Positions 17,779 through 26,987 are shown, counted from the first letter of the stretch. The stretch: 46,572 nucleotides of DNA from Acidobacteriota bacterium (GCA_026394075.1 JAPKYX010000271.1:1-46572); one strand, 5' to 3'. Notes: a model not told the origin generated them from the sequence alone. Made by a program: numbers and translations.

Positions 17779-20466
17779 ATGGCCACTACGCCCGGCAGCC
17801 GCTCCCTGATCACTTGGGTGGCGGCTGCGCGAACGTACGGTGGCCATTTCGCCCATTGGTTAGAGGGGCGGATCGGCACCTTGCTCGGAGTGGCTGGCGT
17901 CGCCCTATTGCTCCTTGAGTTTGCCCACTTGGAGGCTATCCGGGCCTGTGAGGCGATTGAGCAACAGTTAGGAAGCCGCCACCGCCTGGTCTCGGCACTT
18001 GGTGGGGCGCAAGTGAGTGTGCTTCACCGCGCCGCGCTGACCCAAGCGGCGGTATCCTCCGGTATGGTTGCCTCAGCGGAGTTGCGGGCCGCGCACCAGA
18101 ATTCACGCGATGCCTGGGAACGCCTCAGGCTCGCCTCTCTCCCCGAGTTTTCCGGTGAGCTGGCCGAGCTGGAATCACTGTTCAGCGAGCAGACGCTACA
18201 GCTGAAGCGAAGCGCCGCGCAAGCTTCCGCCCGCCCGCCCATTCCGGCCGATCCCGCGGACACCCAGCTCACCGTTCAACTGTCCCGCCGCTTGCAAGCT
18301 GCCGCGCACGCCGAGCGCCAACTCCTGGCCCAAGCCCGTCAGCATCTGGACGCCTACCGCGCCCGGCACAGCGGGATCGAGTGGTGGAAGGCGGTGGACG
18401 TCTCGCTTCTGCTGATCCTGGGCGCATTTGCCTTGGCGACCGGCTGGCGTCGGGCACGGTCGGCCAAGGATCAACTGCAACTGAAAACCGCGGAGCTACT
18501 GGACGCCCAGCGCCTGGCACGCGTGGGAAGCTGGCATTGGCAGATTGGTCCCGATCACGTTGACTGGTCACCGGAGCTCTATTCCATCGCCCAATGGGAT
18601 CCGCGGCTGGCCCCGCCCAACTACGCTCAACACCCGCAGCTTTACACGCCCGAAAGCTGGGCGCGTTTGTCGTCCGCGGTGCAGGGTGCCCTCGAACAAG
18701 GCATCGCCTACGAGCTGGATCTGGAGATGGTCCGTCAGACGGGCGAACATCTGCGGGTCGTCGCCCGCGGAGAGGCTCAGCGTGATGCGCACGGCCGCAT
18801 CGCCCGCCTGCGCGGCACACTGCAGGACGTAACGGCGCGCTGGGAGGTGGAGGAAGCACTCCGCCGGGCTCGCGACACGGCTGAAACGGCGGTTAAGTCC
18901 AAGAGCGAGTTTCTGGCCACGATGAGCCATGAGATCCGCACACCCATGAACGGCGTCATCGGCATGACATCGCTGTTGATGGAGACCCCACTGACCGTCG
19001 AGCAGCGTGAGTATCTGGAGATCGTCCGGTCGTCGGGTGAATCCCTGCTGGCCATCATCAACGACATCCTGGACTTCTCCAAGATCGAGGCCGGGATGCT
19101 GGTGCTCGAAAAAGTTCCGTTCGATCCCCGTCAGATTGTGGAAGAGGCGATTGGTGTCGTCGCGGATCTGGCCTCGGTCAAGGGCCTCAAGCTCAGCTAT
19201 TGGGTTAGCAGTGATGTGGCGCTCTCCTGTCTCGGCGATCCGGTGCGCCTCCGCCAAGTAGTGTTGAACCTGCTCTCGAACGCCATCAAGTTCACCCCCC
19301 AGGGCACCGTCTCCTTGATGGTTGACCTGCCGGAGATGACCGGCCAACTGCCGCCCCCGGTGCGTTTTTCGGTCGTGGACACAGGCATCGGGCTCTCGGA
19401 CCAGCAACAGGCAAGGCTGTTCCAGAGCTTCTCTCAAGCGGATGGCTCCACGACGCGGAAGTACGGTGGCACTGGCTTGGGCCTCAGTATCTCGCGGCGC
19501 ATGGTCGAACTGATGGGCGGCGAAATCGGCGTGATCAGTCAATTGGGCGAAGGCAGCACGTTTTGGTTCACGGCTGACCTGCCCGCCGTCAACCAGGCCG
19601 CGCCCATCGCGCCCACCGAACAAGCACTGCGCGGTGAAGTAGTCCTGTTGGTCACCGCGGACCCGGTGTTCTCCTTGATGGCGCGCGAGTTGATGGAATC
19701 GGTGGGGCTCCAGGTGGTGGTGGCCGGACTGGACGACGCAGTGGCGGCGAAGCCTCCGGCTGGACGCCACTGGGCGGTGGCCGCGCTGGATCTGGGGAGC
19801 TTGGGCCCGGACCTGGAAGGCCTGGCCCGTCAGCTCCGGGCGCGGGCTGCGTCCTTGCCGCTGCTGTTGATTGGCGGACCCGGCAGCCATCCGCATGATG
19901 TGGGCCGGCTCGGACTGGACCATGCCGCGCTGCTGGCGCTGCCACTTCGCAAGGGCAGTCTAGTGCGCGTCTTAGGCCGTCTCCTGGAGTTGGCGGACCC
20001 CGCGCCGGCGGGGCCGGCACCCGAGCTCATCGGAACCACGGTGCTGCTGGCGGAAGACAATGTCACTAACCAGATCCTCGCCACCGCCATGCTGGAACGG
20101 CTGGGCTGTGTCGTGGAGCTAGCGGTGAATGGCCGAGAAGCCGTCCGCGCGGCCACCGAGCATCCATTCGGACTGATCTTCATGGATTGCCAGATGCCCG
20201 AAATGGATGGCTGGGAGGCGGCCCGGCTGATCCGGCAGAACCTCCCCCACCACATCCCGATCATCGCTCTCACAGCCAACGCGCTGACCGGCGACCGCGA
20301 GCGGTGCCTGGAAGCCGGCATGGACGACTACCTCACCAAACCCATCAGCCTGGACGCCCTCCGCACCCAGCTCAACAAGTGGGCTCGTGGCCGGCAGCCG
20401 GATGAGCTGGCCCCGGGCGAGCCTGTCACAGTGGCCCAACCGCCCTCCGCACCCTCGTTGAGCTAA
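17779..20466 (+). CDS. Membrane hybrid histidine kinase with two receiver domains
   Basis: An 895-residue sensor kinase. Transmembrane segments at about 33-50 and 207-223 flank a helical extracytoplasmic sensor of about 150 residues. A PAS domain lies at roughly 245-355. The HisKA domain has phospho-accepting His384 in SHEIRTPMNG. The ATPase domain has N (NLLSNAIKF), G1 (DTGIGLS) and G2 (GTGLGLSI) boxes. A receiver-like domain at about 620-735 appears degenerate. A complete C-terminal receiver follows, with Asp803 in FMDCQMPEMDG, Asp760, Thr832 and Lys854. It lies 43 bases after the CheX-like gene, on the same strand, and probably signals with that pair. The ligand is unknown. Confidence 0.92.
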   Translation: MATTPGSRSLITWVAAARTYGGHFAHWLEGRIGTLLGVAGVALLLLEFAHLEAIRACEAIEQQLGSRHRLVSALGGAQVSVLHRAALTQAAVSSGMVASAELRAAHQNSRDAWERLRLASLPEFSGELAELESLFSEQTLQLKRSAAQASARPPIPADPADTQLTVQLSRRLQAAAHAERQLLAQARQHLDAYRARHSGIEWWKAVDVSLLLILGAFALATGWRRARSAKDQLQLKTAELLDAQRLARVGSWHWQIGPDHVDWSPELYSIAQWDPRLAPPNYAQHPQLYTPESWARLSSAVQGALEQGIAYELDLEMVRQTGEHLRVVARGEAQRDAHGRIARLRGTLQDVTARWEVEEALRRARDTAETAVKSKSEFLATMSHEIRTPMNGVIGMTSLLMETPLTVEQREYLEIVRSSGESLLAIINDILDFSKIEAGMLVLEKVPFDPRQIVEEAIGVVADLASVKGLKLSYWVSSDVALSCLGDPVRLRQVVLNLLSNAIKFTPQGTVSLMVDLPEMTGQLPPPVRFSVVDTGIGLSDQQQARLFQSFSQADGSTTRKYGGTGLGLSISRRMVELMGGEIGVISQLGEGSTFWFTADLPAVNQAAPIAPTEQALRGEVVLLVTADPVFSLMARELMESVGLQVVVAGLDDAVAAKPPAGRHWAVAALDLGSLGPDLEGLARQLRARAASLPLLLIGGPGSHPHDVGRLGLDHAALLALPLRKGSLVRVLGRLLELADPAPAGPAPELIGTTVLLAEDNVTNQILATAMLERLGCVVELAVNGREAVRAATEHPFGLIFMDCQMPEMDGWEAARLIRQNLPHHIPIIALTANALTGDRERCLEAGMDDYLTKPISLDALRTQLNKWARGRQPDELAPGEPVTVAQPPSAPSLS

Positions 20467-20528
20467 CTGAAGTCCGCACTCGCCCAAATGGTTCAATGGA
20501 AGTTGACCACGGGAATGGAGAGGACTCT

Positions 20529-21602
20529 ATGCTGCTGATTACCTTGTTATCCTTGGCCGCGGCCATTCAACCCGCCGGCGCGCCGGCCCCGGCCCGTCAG
20601 CCCCAGTTGGCGATTGGCGCAGGCCAAGTGGCGATCACCTTTGGCGCTGGATCACACATCTATTTCGCCGCGTCTCCCGATGGCGGCCAAACCTTTGGCG
20701 CTCCCGTCAAAGTGGCGGAAGTGGGAGCACTCGCCCTCGGGCGTCATCGCGGACCCCGTTTGGCGATCTTGAAAGACGCTCTGGTCATCAGCGCCATCGC
20801 CGGGCAAGCGGTCGCTACCGGGCCACACGCCCATGGCTTGCCGGATCAGGGTGACTTGTTGGTTTGGCGCTCCACTGACCAGGGCCGAACCTGGACCCGC
20901 ACCGGCAAAATCAACGACGTGCCCGGCGCCGCCCGCGAGGGGCTTCATGCCATGGCGGTGGCTCCGGATGGCACGCTTTCCGCGGCTTGGCTCGATTTGC
21001 GGTCCAAGGGCACGCTGCTTTATGGCGCGCGTTCGGTGGACGGGGGCCGCAGCTGGTCCAAGAATGAACTGATCTATTCCTCACCCGACGGCACTATCTG
21101 CCAGTGCTGCCATCCGGCGCTGGCTGCTGACCAGGCGGCGGGCAGCCTGTGGGTGATGTGGCGCAATGTCGTGGAAGGCTCCCGCGATCTTTACGCCGCC
21201 CGCTCCGGGGATGGCCTGCATTTCGGCACCGCGCAGAAACTGGGCACCGGCACCTGGAAGTTAAATGCCTGCCCGATGGACGGTGGCGGACTGGCCGTAG
21301 CCGACGGCAAAGTTACTTCCGCCTGGCGTCGCGATAGCGACGTCTTTTTGAGCGCCGCCGGGGAACCGGACCAGAAAGTGGGCACCGGCAAGGATGTCGC
21401 CCTCGCGCTCACGCGGCAGGGTCCGGTGGTGGCCTGGACCGCGGATGGCGGCATTCAGGCCCGCTTGCCCGGCGCTGTCGCGCCTGTCGAGCTGGCCAAG
21501 CCCGGCGCATTTGTGAATCTGCTGACACTGCCCGACGGCACCGTTCTGGCCGCATGGGAAACCGGCGCCTCCATCGAGACCAAAGTGTTGGCCGCCCGGT
21601 AG
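20529..21602 (+). CDS. Exported sialidase-like BNR-repeat protein
   Basis: A 357-residue protein with a signal peptide (LLITLLSLAAAIQPA). It has a six-bladed beta-propeller pattern with three clear Asp-box motifs: SPDGGQTF (49-56), STDQGRTW (115-122) and SVDGGRSW (169-176). The canonical sialidase arginine triad is not obvious, so glycosidase activity is uncertain. A Cys cluster, Cys191-x-Cys193-Cys194-His195, together with Cys248, could bind metal or form disulfides. The start at 20529 is supported by GGAGAGGA upstream; an earlier in-frame start at 20496 lies before this site. The transcript ends at the strong hairpin at 21623-21658. Confidence 0.75.
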   Translation: MLLITLLSLAAAIQPAGAPAPARQPQLAIGAGQVAITFGAGSHIYFAASPDGGQTFGAPVKVAEVGALALGRHRGPRLAILKDALVISAIAGQAVATGPHAHGLPDQGDLLVWRSTDQGRTWTRTGKINDVPGAAREGLHAMAVAPDGTLSAAWLDLRSKGTLLYGARSVDGGRSWSKNELIYSSPDGTICQCCHPALAADQAAGSLWVMWRNVVEGSRDLYAARSGDGLHFGTAQKLGTGTWKLNACPMDGGGLAVADGKVTSAWRRDSDVFLSAAGEPDQKVGTGKDVALALTRQGPVVAWTADGGIQARLPGAVAPVELAKPGAFVNLLTLPDGTVLAAWETGASIETKVLAAR

Positions 21603-21622
21603 TCTTGTTTCCCAAAAACTTG

Positions 21623-21658
21623 AACGGCGCCCAGGCTTGCAGGAAGCCGGGCGCCGTT
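21623..21658. terminator. Bidirectional terminator between convergent genes
   Basis: AACGGCGCCC (21623-21632) pairs perfectly with GGGCGCCGTT (21649-21658), with an inner GGCTT/AAGCC stem. On the minus strand a T-run (GTTTTTGGG) follows a few bases later. It lies between the convergent sialidase-like and PEP-CTERM genes and can serve both. Confidence 0.75.
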
Positions 21659-21698
21659 CTGTTTAGTCGGTAGCGGGCCTGGCCCGCCCTTGCTGTGG

Positions 21699-22409
21699 CT
21701 AGCTGCGCCGCCGGGCCAGCATGCCCAGCGCCACCAGTGCGGAGCCAATCAGAGCGTAGCTGGCCGGTTCCGGAGTGGCGTATTCCACCAGGAAGGTCTG
21801 GCGACTGTCGCTCTGTACGACGCCCTTGGCGTTCACCACACCGCTGACGATCGCCCACTTGTTGTGGCCGAAGGTGGTGGCGGCGGAGGTGCCCAGGAAG
21901 GCGACCGCGGCGTTGTACTGCGCATTCGCTGCCGGAGCCGAGCCGCCGTTGCTGACCGCGTGGGTCATGCGCCAGATGGCATTCTGCAGGTTGTTGTCAT
22001 TGCCGGTGCCGGTGGGGCCATTGGGGAAGCCGGAGTACTGTTCCACCAGCCAGGCGGCCGCTTTGTAGCGCTGCTCCGGGGTGAAGGTGTTGCCGTCGCT
22101 CCAAACTGTTTCCGTGCCCTTGCGCACCAGCGTGTTCATTCCCAGCGGCCAGGTATCGATCGGGGTGACATTGGCCAGATAGTTCGCCGAGCCGGAGCCC
22201 GGGCTGATGAAGTTCTGCAGGTCAACACACCAGACCGTGGTGGCATAGCCATCGACAGTGGCCGCAAAGCCGCCGCCGCCACTGGCATTGTAAGGGTGGC
22301 TGGTCACGTTTACCTGTTTAGCCACGCCCAGCGCGGTCCACGGAATAGGCGCGGCGGCAGCCGGAATCATGGCGGCGAGGGCGAGTGTGATCGAGAAAAT
22401 GGGCTTCAT
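21699..22409 (-). CDS. PEP-CTERM sorting-signal protein, possibly with a thioester-type site
   Basis: A 236-residue exported protein. The signal peptide is residues 1-19. The C-terminus is a textbook PEP-CTERM tag: TPEPASYALIGSALVAL followed by the basic RRRS end, so exosortase/archaeosortase-type processing at the membrane is expected. The central part has WCVDLQN (Cys61) and LQNAIWRMTHA (Gln142), the spacing and context in which thioester domains form a Cys-Gln bond; that part is my inference. The ATG at 22409 has AGGAG six bases upstream; an upstream in-frame start is rejected. No exosortase gene is in the window. Confidence 0.8.
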   Translation of the reverse strand: MKPIFSITLALAAMIPAAAAPIPWTALGVAKQVNVTSHPYNASGGGGFAATVDGYATTVWCVDLQNFISPGSGSANYLANVTPIDTWPLGMNTLVRKGTETVWSDGNTFTPEQRYKAAAWLVEQYSGFPNGPTGTGNDNNLQNAIWRMTHAVSNGGSAPAANAQYNAAVAFLGTSAATTFGHNKWAIVSGVVNAKGVVQSDSRQTFLVEYATPEPASYALIGSALVALGMLARRRS

Positions 22410-22605
22410 ATAGGTCTCCTTGGTGCCGCCAGCTTTACCGTCTGCCTGGCGGGTATGAATCAAGAATGGGCCCCCAACCTCAACGGCGCCGATGGGGTGA
22501 ATGTACTGGCCAGTAATGGACCTGGTACTGGACTCCCTCAGTCGGATCACCGCTTCGCCGTCGCCCGGAAGCAGCACTCAGCCACCGCCGTCTACACTGG
22601 TGGAC

Positions 22606-23133
22606 ATGGAACTAACCGGGAAAAAGATCGCCCTGCTGGTGGACCAGCTGTATCAGGAGATGGAGGTCTGGTATCCGCTCTACCGGCTGCGGGAAGCCGG
22701 CGCGGAAGTGATTACGGTGGGCGCGCGGGCGTCCACTACCTATCCCAGCAAGCTCGGTTATCCGTGCGTCGCGGAGCGCTCCTATGACGAAGTCAGCGCC
22801 AGTGACTTTGATGGTGTCGTCGTGCCCGGCGGCTTTGCCCCGGACCATATCCGGCGGCATGCCAAGGCCAACCAGCTGGTGGCCGACATCAACGCCCAAG
22901 GCAAGCTGGTAGCCGCCATCTGCCACGGCCCCTGGGTGCTGTGTTCCGCCCACGGCATGCTGAAGGGCCGCCACGCCACCAGCTTCATGGCGATCAAGGA
23001 CGATGTCGTCAACGCCGGTGCCATCTGGTCCGATGCCGAAGTGGTGGTGGACCGCAACCTCGTCACCTCACGCAAGCCGGAAGACCTGCCCGCCTTCTGC
23101 CGCGCCATGATCGCGGTTGTCCAGGCGCAATAG
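22606..23133 (+). CDS. DJ-1/PfpI family protein (PfpI/YhbO-like)
   Basis: A 175-residue cytoplasmic protein of the DJ-1/PfpI superfamily. The nucleophile elbow is AICHGPW, with Cys106 and His107. The supporting acidic residue is near Glu18, and DGVVVPGGFAPD (about 69-80) is the family glycine turn. Members have been described as cysteine peptidases, glyoxalases or deglycases that protect against carbonyl stress; the exact activity is disputed. Length and motifs fit the PfpI/YhbO branch. The ATG at 22606 is chosen because homologous sequence begins there; the upstream 35 codons of the open frame are divergent promoter region shared with the PEP-CTERM gene. Confidence 0.88.
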   Translation: MELTGKKIALLVDQLYQEMEVWYPLYRLREAGAEVITVGARASTTYPSKLGYPCVAERSYDEVSASDFDGVVVPGGFAPDHIRRHAKANQLVADINAQGKLVAAICHGPWVLCSAHGMLKGRHATSFMAIKDDVVNAGAIWSDAEVVVDRNLVTSRKPEDLPAFCRAMIAVVQAQ

Positions 23134-23137
23134 CGAT

Positions 23138-23842
23138 CTAGTTCGCCGCCGCCGGTGGGGCATCCAGCTTGTAGTCACCATACTCGATGCTGGTGATGCT
23201 GTGGCCGAACATGCGGACTTCGCTATCGGAATGGTTCGATTCGGCCAGCCAGAACTGGCCCACCCGCTGGTAGCGGTGCACGAACTTGGTTTTCTTCACC
23301 CAGAACGAGGGGCTCTGCGCGGGCGACCCTTCAATCCGGGCAATGGCGCGATCCTCTTCGTCTATCCAAATCTTGCCGCGAAACAGGAACTGATTCTTCG
23401 TTCTCGGCTCAGCCTCCAGCACAAACATCCGGCGGCCATCGATCACTTCGATGCCCGTCAGCTTGAACTCGTAGTTACGGCTGGTGATCTGCGTGGCCTC
23501 ACGTTCGCCATCGCGGGCGGTCGCCTTTTCTGATTCCAGCATCCGCTTAAACACCTGTTTCCGCACCGGCGCCGGTCCGGATTCTTCGAGAATGCGGAAC
23601 GTCTTCTCGTTGGGCGCGCGATAGGTGATCTCCACCTTCATGGTGGCCTTGACGCCGAACCGCTTGTTCTCCACCCGGTATTGGCGGACGGACGTGTAGC
23701 CCGTCAGCTTGGGCGCGCGGGCCAGGTCGGCTTGGGTCAGGCTGGTCACCACTTCCTCGGTCGAGGGTAAGGGGCCTGGCAGGTCAGCGCCATTCAGCAG
23801 GCTGGCGCTACCGGTGGAAACCAGGACGAGAAGCTTAAGCAT
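23138..23842 (-). CDS. LolA/RseB-like periplasmic protein
   Basis: A 234-residue protein with a signal peptide (MLKLLVLVSTGSASLLNGA). The following beta-rich body has the pattern of the LolA/MucB half-barrel superfamily: VRQYRVENKRFGVKATMKVEITY, then GIEVIDGRRMFVLEAEP and GKIWIDEEDRAIARIEG. Such proteins bind lipoproteins or lipids in the periplasm, but the call is at fold level only. The start at 23842 overlaps the end of the PAP2 gene by 8 bases, so the two are translationally coupled, hinting at a shared lipid-related role. Its stop nearly meets that of the PfpI-like gene. Confidence 0.65.
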   Translation of the reverse strand: MLKLLVLVSTGSASLLNGADLPGPLPSTEEVVTSLTQADLARAPKLTGYTSVRQYRVENKRFGVKATMKVEITYRAPNEKTFRILEESGPAPVRKQVFKRMLESEKATARDGEREATQITSRNYEFKLTGIEVIDGRRMFVLEAEPRTKNQFLFRGKIWIDEEDRAIARIEGSPAQSPSFWVKKTKFVHRYQRVGQFWLAESNHSDSEVRMFGHSITSIEYGDYKLDAPPAAAN

Positions 23843-24737
23843 GCACCTCAAGCATCTCATGGAGGCCCCAGACGCAAGCCACAATGGCCATGCTGGCCAG
23901 GCCATCGGCCGCGTAGTGATAGCGTCCGTAGACGGTGGCCACAAACACCAGCAACGCGGCGGCAAAGGCCGCCCGGGACAAACCCGGCCGCTCCGGAAGC
24001 GCCCGGCGCAGCCCGAAAGCGGAGGAGAACGCCACCGCGACGTGGCCGCTGGGGAAGACGCTGGTGGCAATGTCGAGATGATCGAGCACCCAGAGATTGA
24101 TCTTCCGGAAGATACCGGCGTACAGCGGCATGTTCTCCGCCGGAAACGCCAGTCGCGGCGGCAGACTTGGGAAATGCGGCAACAGCGCGTAAGCCAACAA
24201 CGTCCCGCCCAGCAGAATCTGATAGAACCGGTCCACCCGCTGCCGCCGACCGGTCAGGTGCAGTGCGGCCAGGCACATGAACGGGATAACGTAAAGCATC
24301 AGGTAGCAGAACTCCAGCACAGCCGGGATCACCGGCCCCAGAGATTCCACCGCCGCATGCAGCCCAAACTGGTGTAGGATCACCCGGTCCCAGGCCACCC
24401 ACTGCAACTGCCGTGCTACCAGGGGTGCGCTGTCAAACCAGTTCACCTGCCAGTAGGCAATCAGCACCAGCGGCAACGGCACCCAGTCCCGCAAGAATGA
24501 GCTCCACTTTTGGCCGTGCCGCGTCTCAGCTACCGCCAAAGCTGATACCAGCAACGGCATGCCTGTCGCGGCTAGCCGGTACCCCAGCGCGCGATGTTCC
24601 GCCATCGCCAAAACAGCCACGTAGGTAAAGTAGCCCAGCAACAGCAGCTCACCCGCCCGGAACGCCGTCCCCCAGCGAGCCACAACGGCCGGCTGTGAGG
24701 CGGTGCTCAGCGGAATTGATTTTCCAAATCGTGACAT
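23835..24737 (-). CDS. PAP2-superfamily membrane phosphatase
   Basis: A 300-residue integral membrane protein with about six hydrophobic segments. The C-terminal PAP2 motifs are PSGHVAVAF (His232 donor) and GRYHYAADG (His274 nucleophile with Arg272), the second and third of the three canonical PAP2 motifs. The first motif (KxxxxxxRP) is not clear, as in the Aur1/Ipt1-like branch that handles inositol- or phospho-lipids. The active site faces the periplasm in this family. The ATG at 24737 is preferred over an upstream in-frame start at 24770. It is followed by the LolA-like gene with an 8-base overlap. Confidence 0.8.
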   Translation of the reverse strand: MSRFGKSIPLSTASQPAVVARWGTAFRAGELLLLGYFTYVAVLAMAEHRALGYRLAATGMPLLVSALAVAETRHGQKWSSFLRDWVPLPLVLIAYWQVNWFDSAPLVARQLQWVAWDRVILHQFGLHAAVESLGPVIPAVLEFCYLMLYVIPFMCLAALHLTGRRQRVDRFYQILLGGTLLAYALLPHFPSLPPRLAFPAENMPLYAGIFRKINLWVLDHLDIATSVFPSGHVAVAFSSAFGLRRALPERPGLSRAAFAAALLVFVATVYGRYHYAADGLASMAIVACVWGLHEMLEVHA

Positions 24738-24864
24738 AACAGCAACCGTATTTAAACACGTTATCGGCACCTCCGTGCAGCACTTAGCGCTCGCTGAACG
24801 ACCTTGGTGCTCGACTCTTGGGCGGGCCGTGAGATGATCTCGTCATATACGCCGCGTGCGTAAG

Positions 24865-24889
24865 CCGGACACGACCTCTGCGTGTCCGG
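24865..24889 (+). other. Hairpin upstream of the DUF4256 gene
   Basis: CCGGACAC (24865-24872) pairs perfectly with GTGTCCGG (24882-24889) across a 9-base loop. If translation starts at 24922 this is a 5'-leader hairpin. No T-run follows. Confidence 0.4.
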
Positions 24890-24921
24890 TCTCGCTCCGC
24901 GCGGGACCGGAAGGTGGGTGC

Positions 24922-25524
24922 TTGAAGACCGCAAAAACGCAAAGCGACAGCCAGAGCCACAGCGATAGTGGGACGAACCCGCCATCGGCCCAGGCGGAAC
25001 AACTGCTCAGCGCTCTCCGGCTCCGTTTCGAGAGACACCCGAACCGCCATCAATGTCTGGCATGGGCAAAAGTGCAGACCCGGCTGAACGCCCACCCGGA
25101 AAAGTTGCAGTCGCTGCATGAAATGGAGCAAACCGGGGGTGAACCGGACGTCGTCGGGTACGACCCCCAGACGGGCGAGTACATCTTCTACGATTGCTCC
25201 GCCGAGAGCCCAGCCGGCCGCCGCAGCCTCTGTTTTGACCAGCAGGCACTGAATGCGCGCAAGCAAAATAAGCCCGCCGGCAGCGCGCTAGGGTTGGCGT
25301 TGACCATGGGCATCAAGCTCCCGACCGAAGGCGAGTATCGGGAACTGCAAACGCTGGGCGAGTTCGACACCAAAACATCCAGCTGGATCGACACGCCCGC
25401 GCGCATCCGCGAATTAGGCGGCGCCCTCTTCTGCGACCGCCGCTACGACACGATTTTCGTTTATCACAACGGCGCAGAATCCTACTACGCCGCCCGCGGC
25501 TTTCGTGGCTCGCTCCGAGTTTGA
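24922..25524 (+). CDS. DUF4256 family protein
   Basis: A 200-residue soluble protein. From residue 28 onward it matches the DUF4256 family pattern closely: HPNRHQCLAWAKVQ, EMEQTGGEPDVVGYD, YIFYDCSAESPAGRRS, LGEFDTKTSSWI, ELGGALFCDRRYD and a fixed C-terminus, AESYYAARGFRGSLRV. Function is unknown for the family. The N-terminal 25 residues are low-complexity (Ser/Gln/His-rich). The start is uncertain: a TTG at 24922 has GGAAGG seven bases before it, while an in-frame GTG at 24856 lies before the hairpin at 24865-24889. I favour the TTG. Promoter elements are shared with the divergent PAP2 gene region. Confidence 0.85.
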   Translation: MKTAKTQSDSQSHSDSGTNPPSAQAEQLLSALRLRFERHPNRHQCLAWAKVQTRLNAHPEKLQSLHEMEQTGGEPDVVGYDPQTGEYIFYDCSAESPAGRRSLCFDQQALNARKQNKPAGSALGLALTMGIKLPTEGEYRELQTLGEFDTKTSSWIDTPARIRELGGALFCDRRYDTIFVYHNGAESYYAARGFRGSLRV

Positions 25525-25590
25525 GTTAACTGGCGCTAATCGGCGCGTAGCCGCAAGAACGTCGCGGATGGCCGTTCAACCAGCCGCCAG

Positions 25591-25878
25591 CTAGAACAAT
25601 CCTTTGCCCTCGTTGCCCAGACGCTTGTTGACCGCCGCTACGCCAACCACGGCCGCGCCGGCTACCGCCGCAATGACGATCCACTTCGTCTTGCCGCTGC
25701 CCTTCTTCATTGTCTTTTGCGACTTCTGAGCCGTTGCCGGCTGATCCGATGGCGCTTGCCACTTGAACGTTTCCGACCGAACCGGCACCGGATCGGGAGC
25801 CGGGGCAGGCGTGGGCAACTGCTGAGCGAACATCGCGGAGGCCAGCCAAAGGGCCAGCGCAGATTTAAAGAGTTTCAT
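25591..25878 (-). CDS. Small exported membrane-anchored protein of unknown function
   Basis: A 95-residue protein with a signal peptide (ending AMFAQQ) and a Pro-rich stretch (PTPAPAPDPVPV). A lysine-rich linker (KSQKTMKKGSGKTK) leads into one transmembrane segment (WIVIAAVAGAAVVGVAAV, about 66-83) and a short tail. Its composition is that of a real small exported protein rather than a chance frame. It has no recognisable domain. It is monocistronic, convergent with the DUF4256 gene. Confidence 0.6.
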   Translation of the reverse strand: MKLFKSALALWLASAMFAQQLPTPAPAPDPVPVRSETFKWQAPSDQPATAQKSQKTMKKGSGKTKWIVIAAVAGAAVVGVAAVNKRLGNEGKGLF

Positions 25879-26060
25879 GGATTTGATCTACCTCTAGCCG
25901 ATACGCGAGCTGCGTCGGCGATTCGTATCAGGAGACACTCTACTATTTTTGCGGCAGGATGGAACAGCCGGTCGCCAGCTGGTTGACCATTCATCCGCCA
26001 GATTCGCCACTCATCGGAAACATCAGCGCTTCATCCGGGATCACCGCTAGACTAGTGCCG

Positions 26061-26987
26061 ATGAGTGCACCTGTCCTTGAGGTATCCAATCTCCGGAAAA
26101 GCTACGGTGATTTTGAGGCCGTCCGCGGCGTCAGCTTCCACGTCGAACCCGGGGAAGTGTTCGGATTGCTGGGGCCCAATGGTGCCGGGAAGACGACAAC
26201 GGTTGAGATTTTGGAAGGCATCCGCCCGGCCACTTCGGGCCAAGTCCGCGTGCTGGGTTACGACCCCAACGTGCAGACCATGGCGCTGAAGCAGCGCATC
26301 GGCGTGGCCCTGCAATCCACCAAGCTGCCCGACAAGATGAAAGTGATCGAAGCGCTGGAGCTATTTGCTTCGTTCTACGACCGCACCGCGGACCTCAATA
26401 AACTGCTCGACCGGCTGCAACTCAGCGAAAAGCGCAACGCCTTCTATTCCACCCTTTCCGGCGGCCAGAAGCAGCGGGTCGCCATTGCCCTGGCGCTGGT
26501 GAATGATCCGCAAGTGGTCTTCTTTGATGAGCCCACCACCGGGCTTGACCCGCAGGTGCGCCTGGAGATCCATTCGCTGATCCAGCAGTTGCGCGAAGGC
26601 AAACGGTCCATCCTGCTCACCACGCACTACATCGAAGAAGCGGAACGCCTCTGCGACCGCGTCGCCATCATCGACCAAGGCCAGATCATCGCCATCGGCA
26701 CTCCCAAGGAGATCCAGGCCAAGGCGCAAAACATGTCACGGATCGACATCCAGACGGAGGCACCGCTCCATGACCTGCCCACCCCGGCCGCCTTGGTCGA
26801 GGAGAAGTTCAGCTTCAGCGAGGACCGCCTGACCCTGACGGTGCTCTCGCCCAAGCCCGCCCGCGCCATTGTCGAACTGGTGAAGTGGATCGACGGCATG
26901 GGCGTCAGCTTGGCCGACATCCACCTGAAGCGGCCCACGCTCGAAGACGTGTTCATCGAAATGACCGGCAAGAAACTGCGCGACTAA
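26061..26987 (+). CDS. ABC transporter ATP-binding subunit (ABC-2 exporter type)
   Basis: A 308-residue ATPase of an ABC-2 type exporter. Walker A is GPNGAGKT (38-45), the signature is LSGGQKQR (132-139), Walker B is [13 protein letters not shown] (152-164), and the H-loop follows in [11 protein letters not shown]. The C-terminal 80 residues are the extra domain seen in drug/lipid/polysaccharide exporters of this class. The start at 26061 sits right before the first beta strand ([14 protein letters not shown]); upstream in-frame sequence is not conserved. The permease starts 11 bases after the stop, so the two form one operon. Confidence 0.93.
   Translation: MSAPVLEVSNLRKSYGDFEAVRGVSFHVEPGEVFGLLGPNGAGKTTTVEILEGIRPATSGQVRVLGYDPNVQTMALKQRIGVALQSTKLPDKMKVIEALELFASFYDRTADLNKLLDRLQLSEKRNAFYSTLSGGQKQRVAIALALVNDPQVVFFDEPTTGLDPQVRLEIHSLIQQLREGKRSILLTTHYIEEAERLCDRVAIIDQGQIIAIGTPKEIQAKAQNMSRIDIQTEAPLHDLPTPAALVEEKFSFSEDRLTLTVLSPKPARAIVELVKWIDGMGVSLADIHLKRPTLEDVFIEMTGKKLRD

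Noticed and set aside
18568-19923. 451-residue open frame antisense to the hybrid kinase
   Set aside because: It is a shadow of the kinase gene with no domain and His/Gln/Arg-rich composition.
21690-22787. 365-residue open frame over the PEP-CTERM gene and its promoter
   Set aside because: It runs opposite the PEP-CTERM gene and through the divergent promoter; the opposite strand shows signal peptide and sorting tag.
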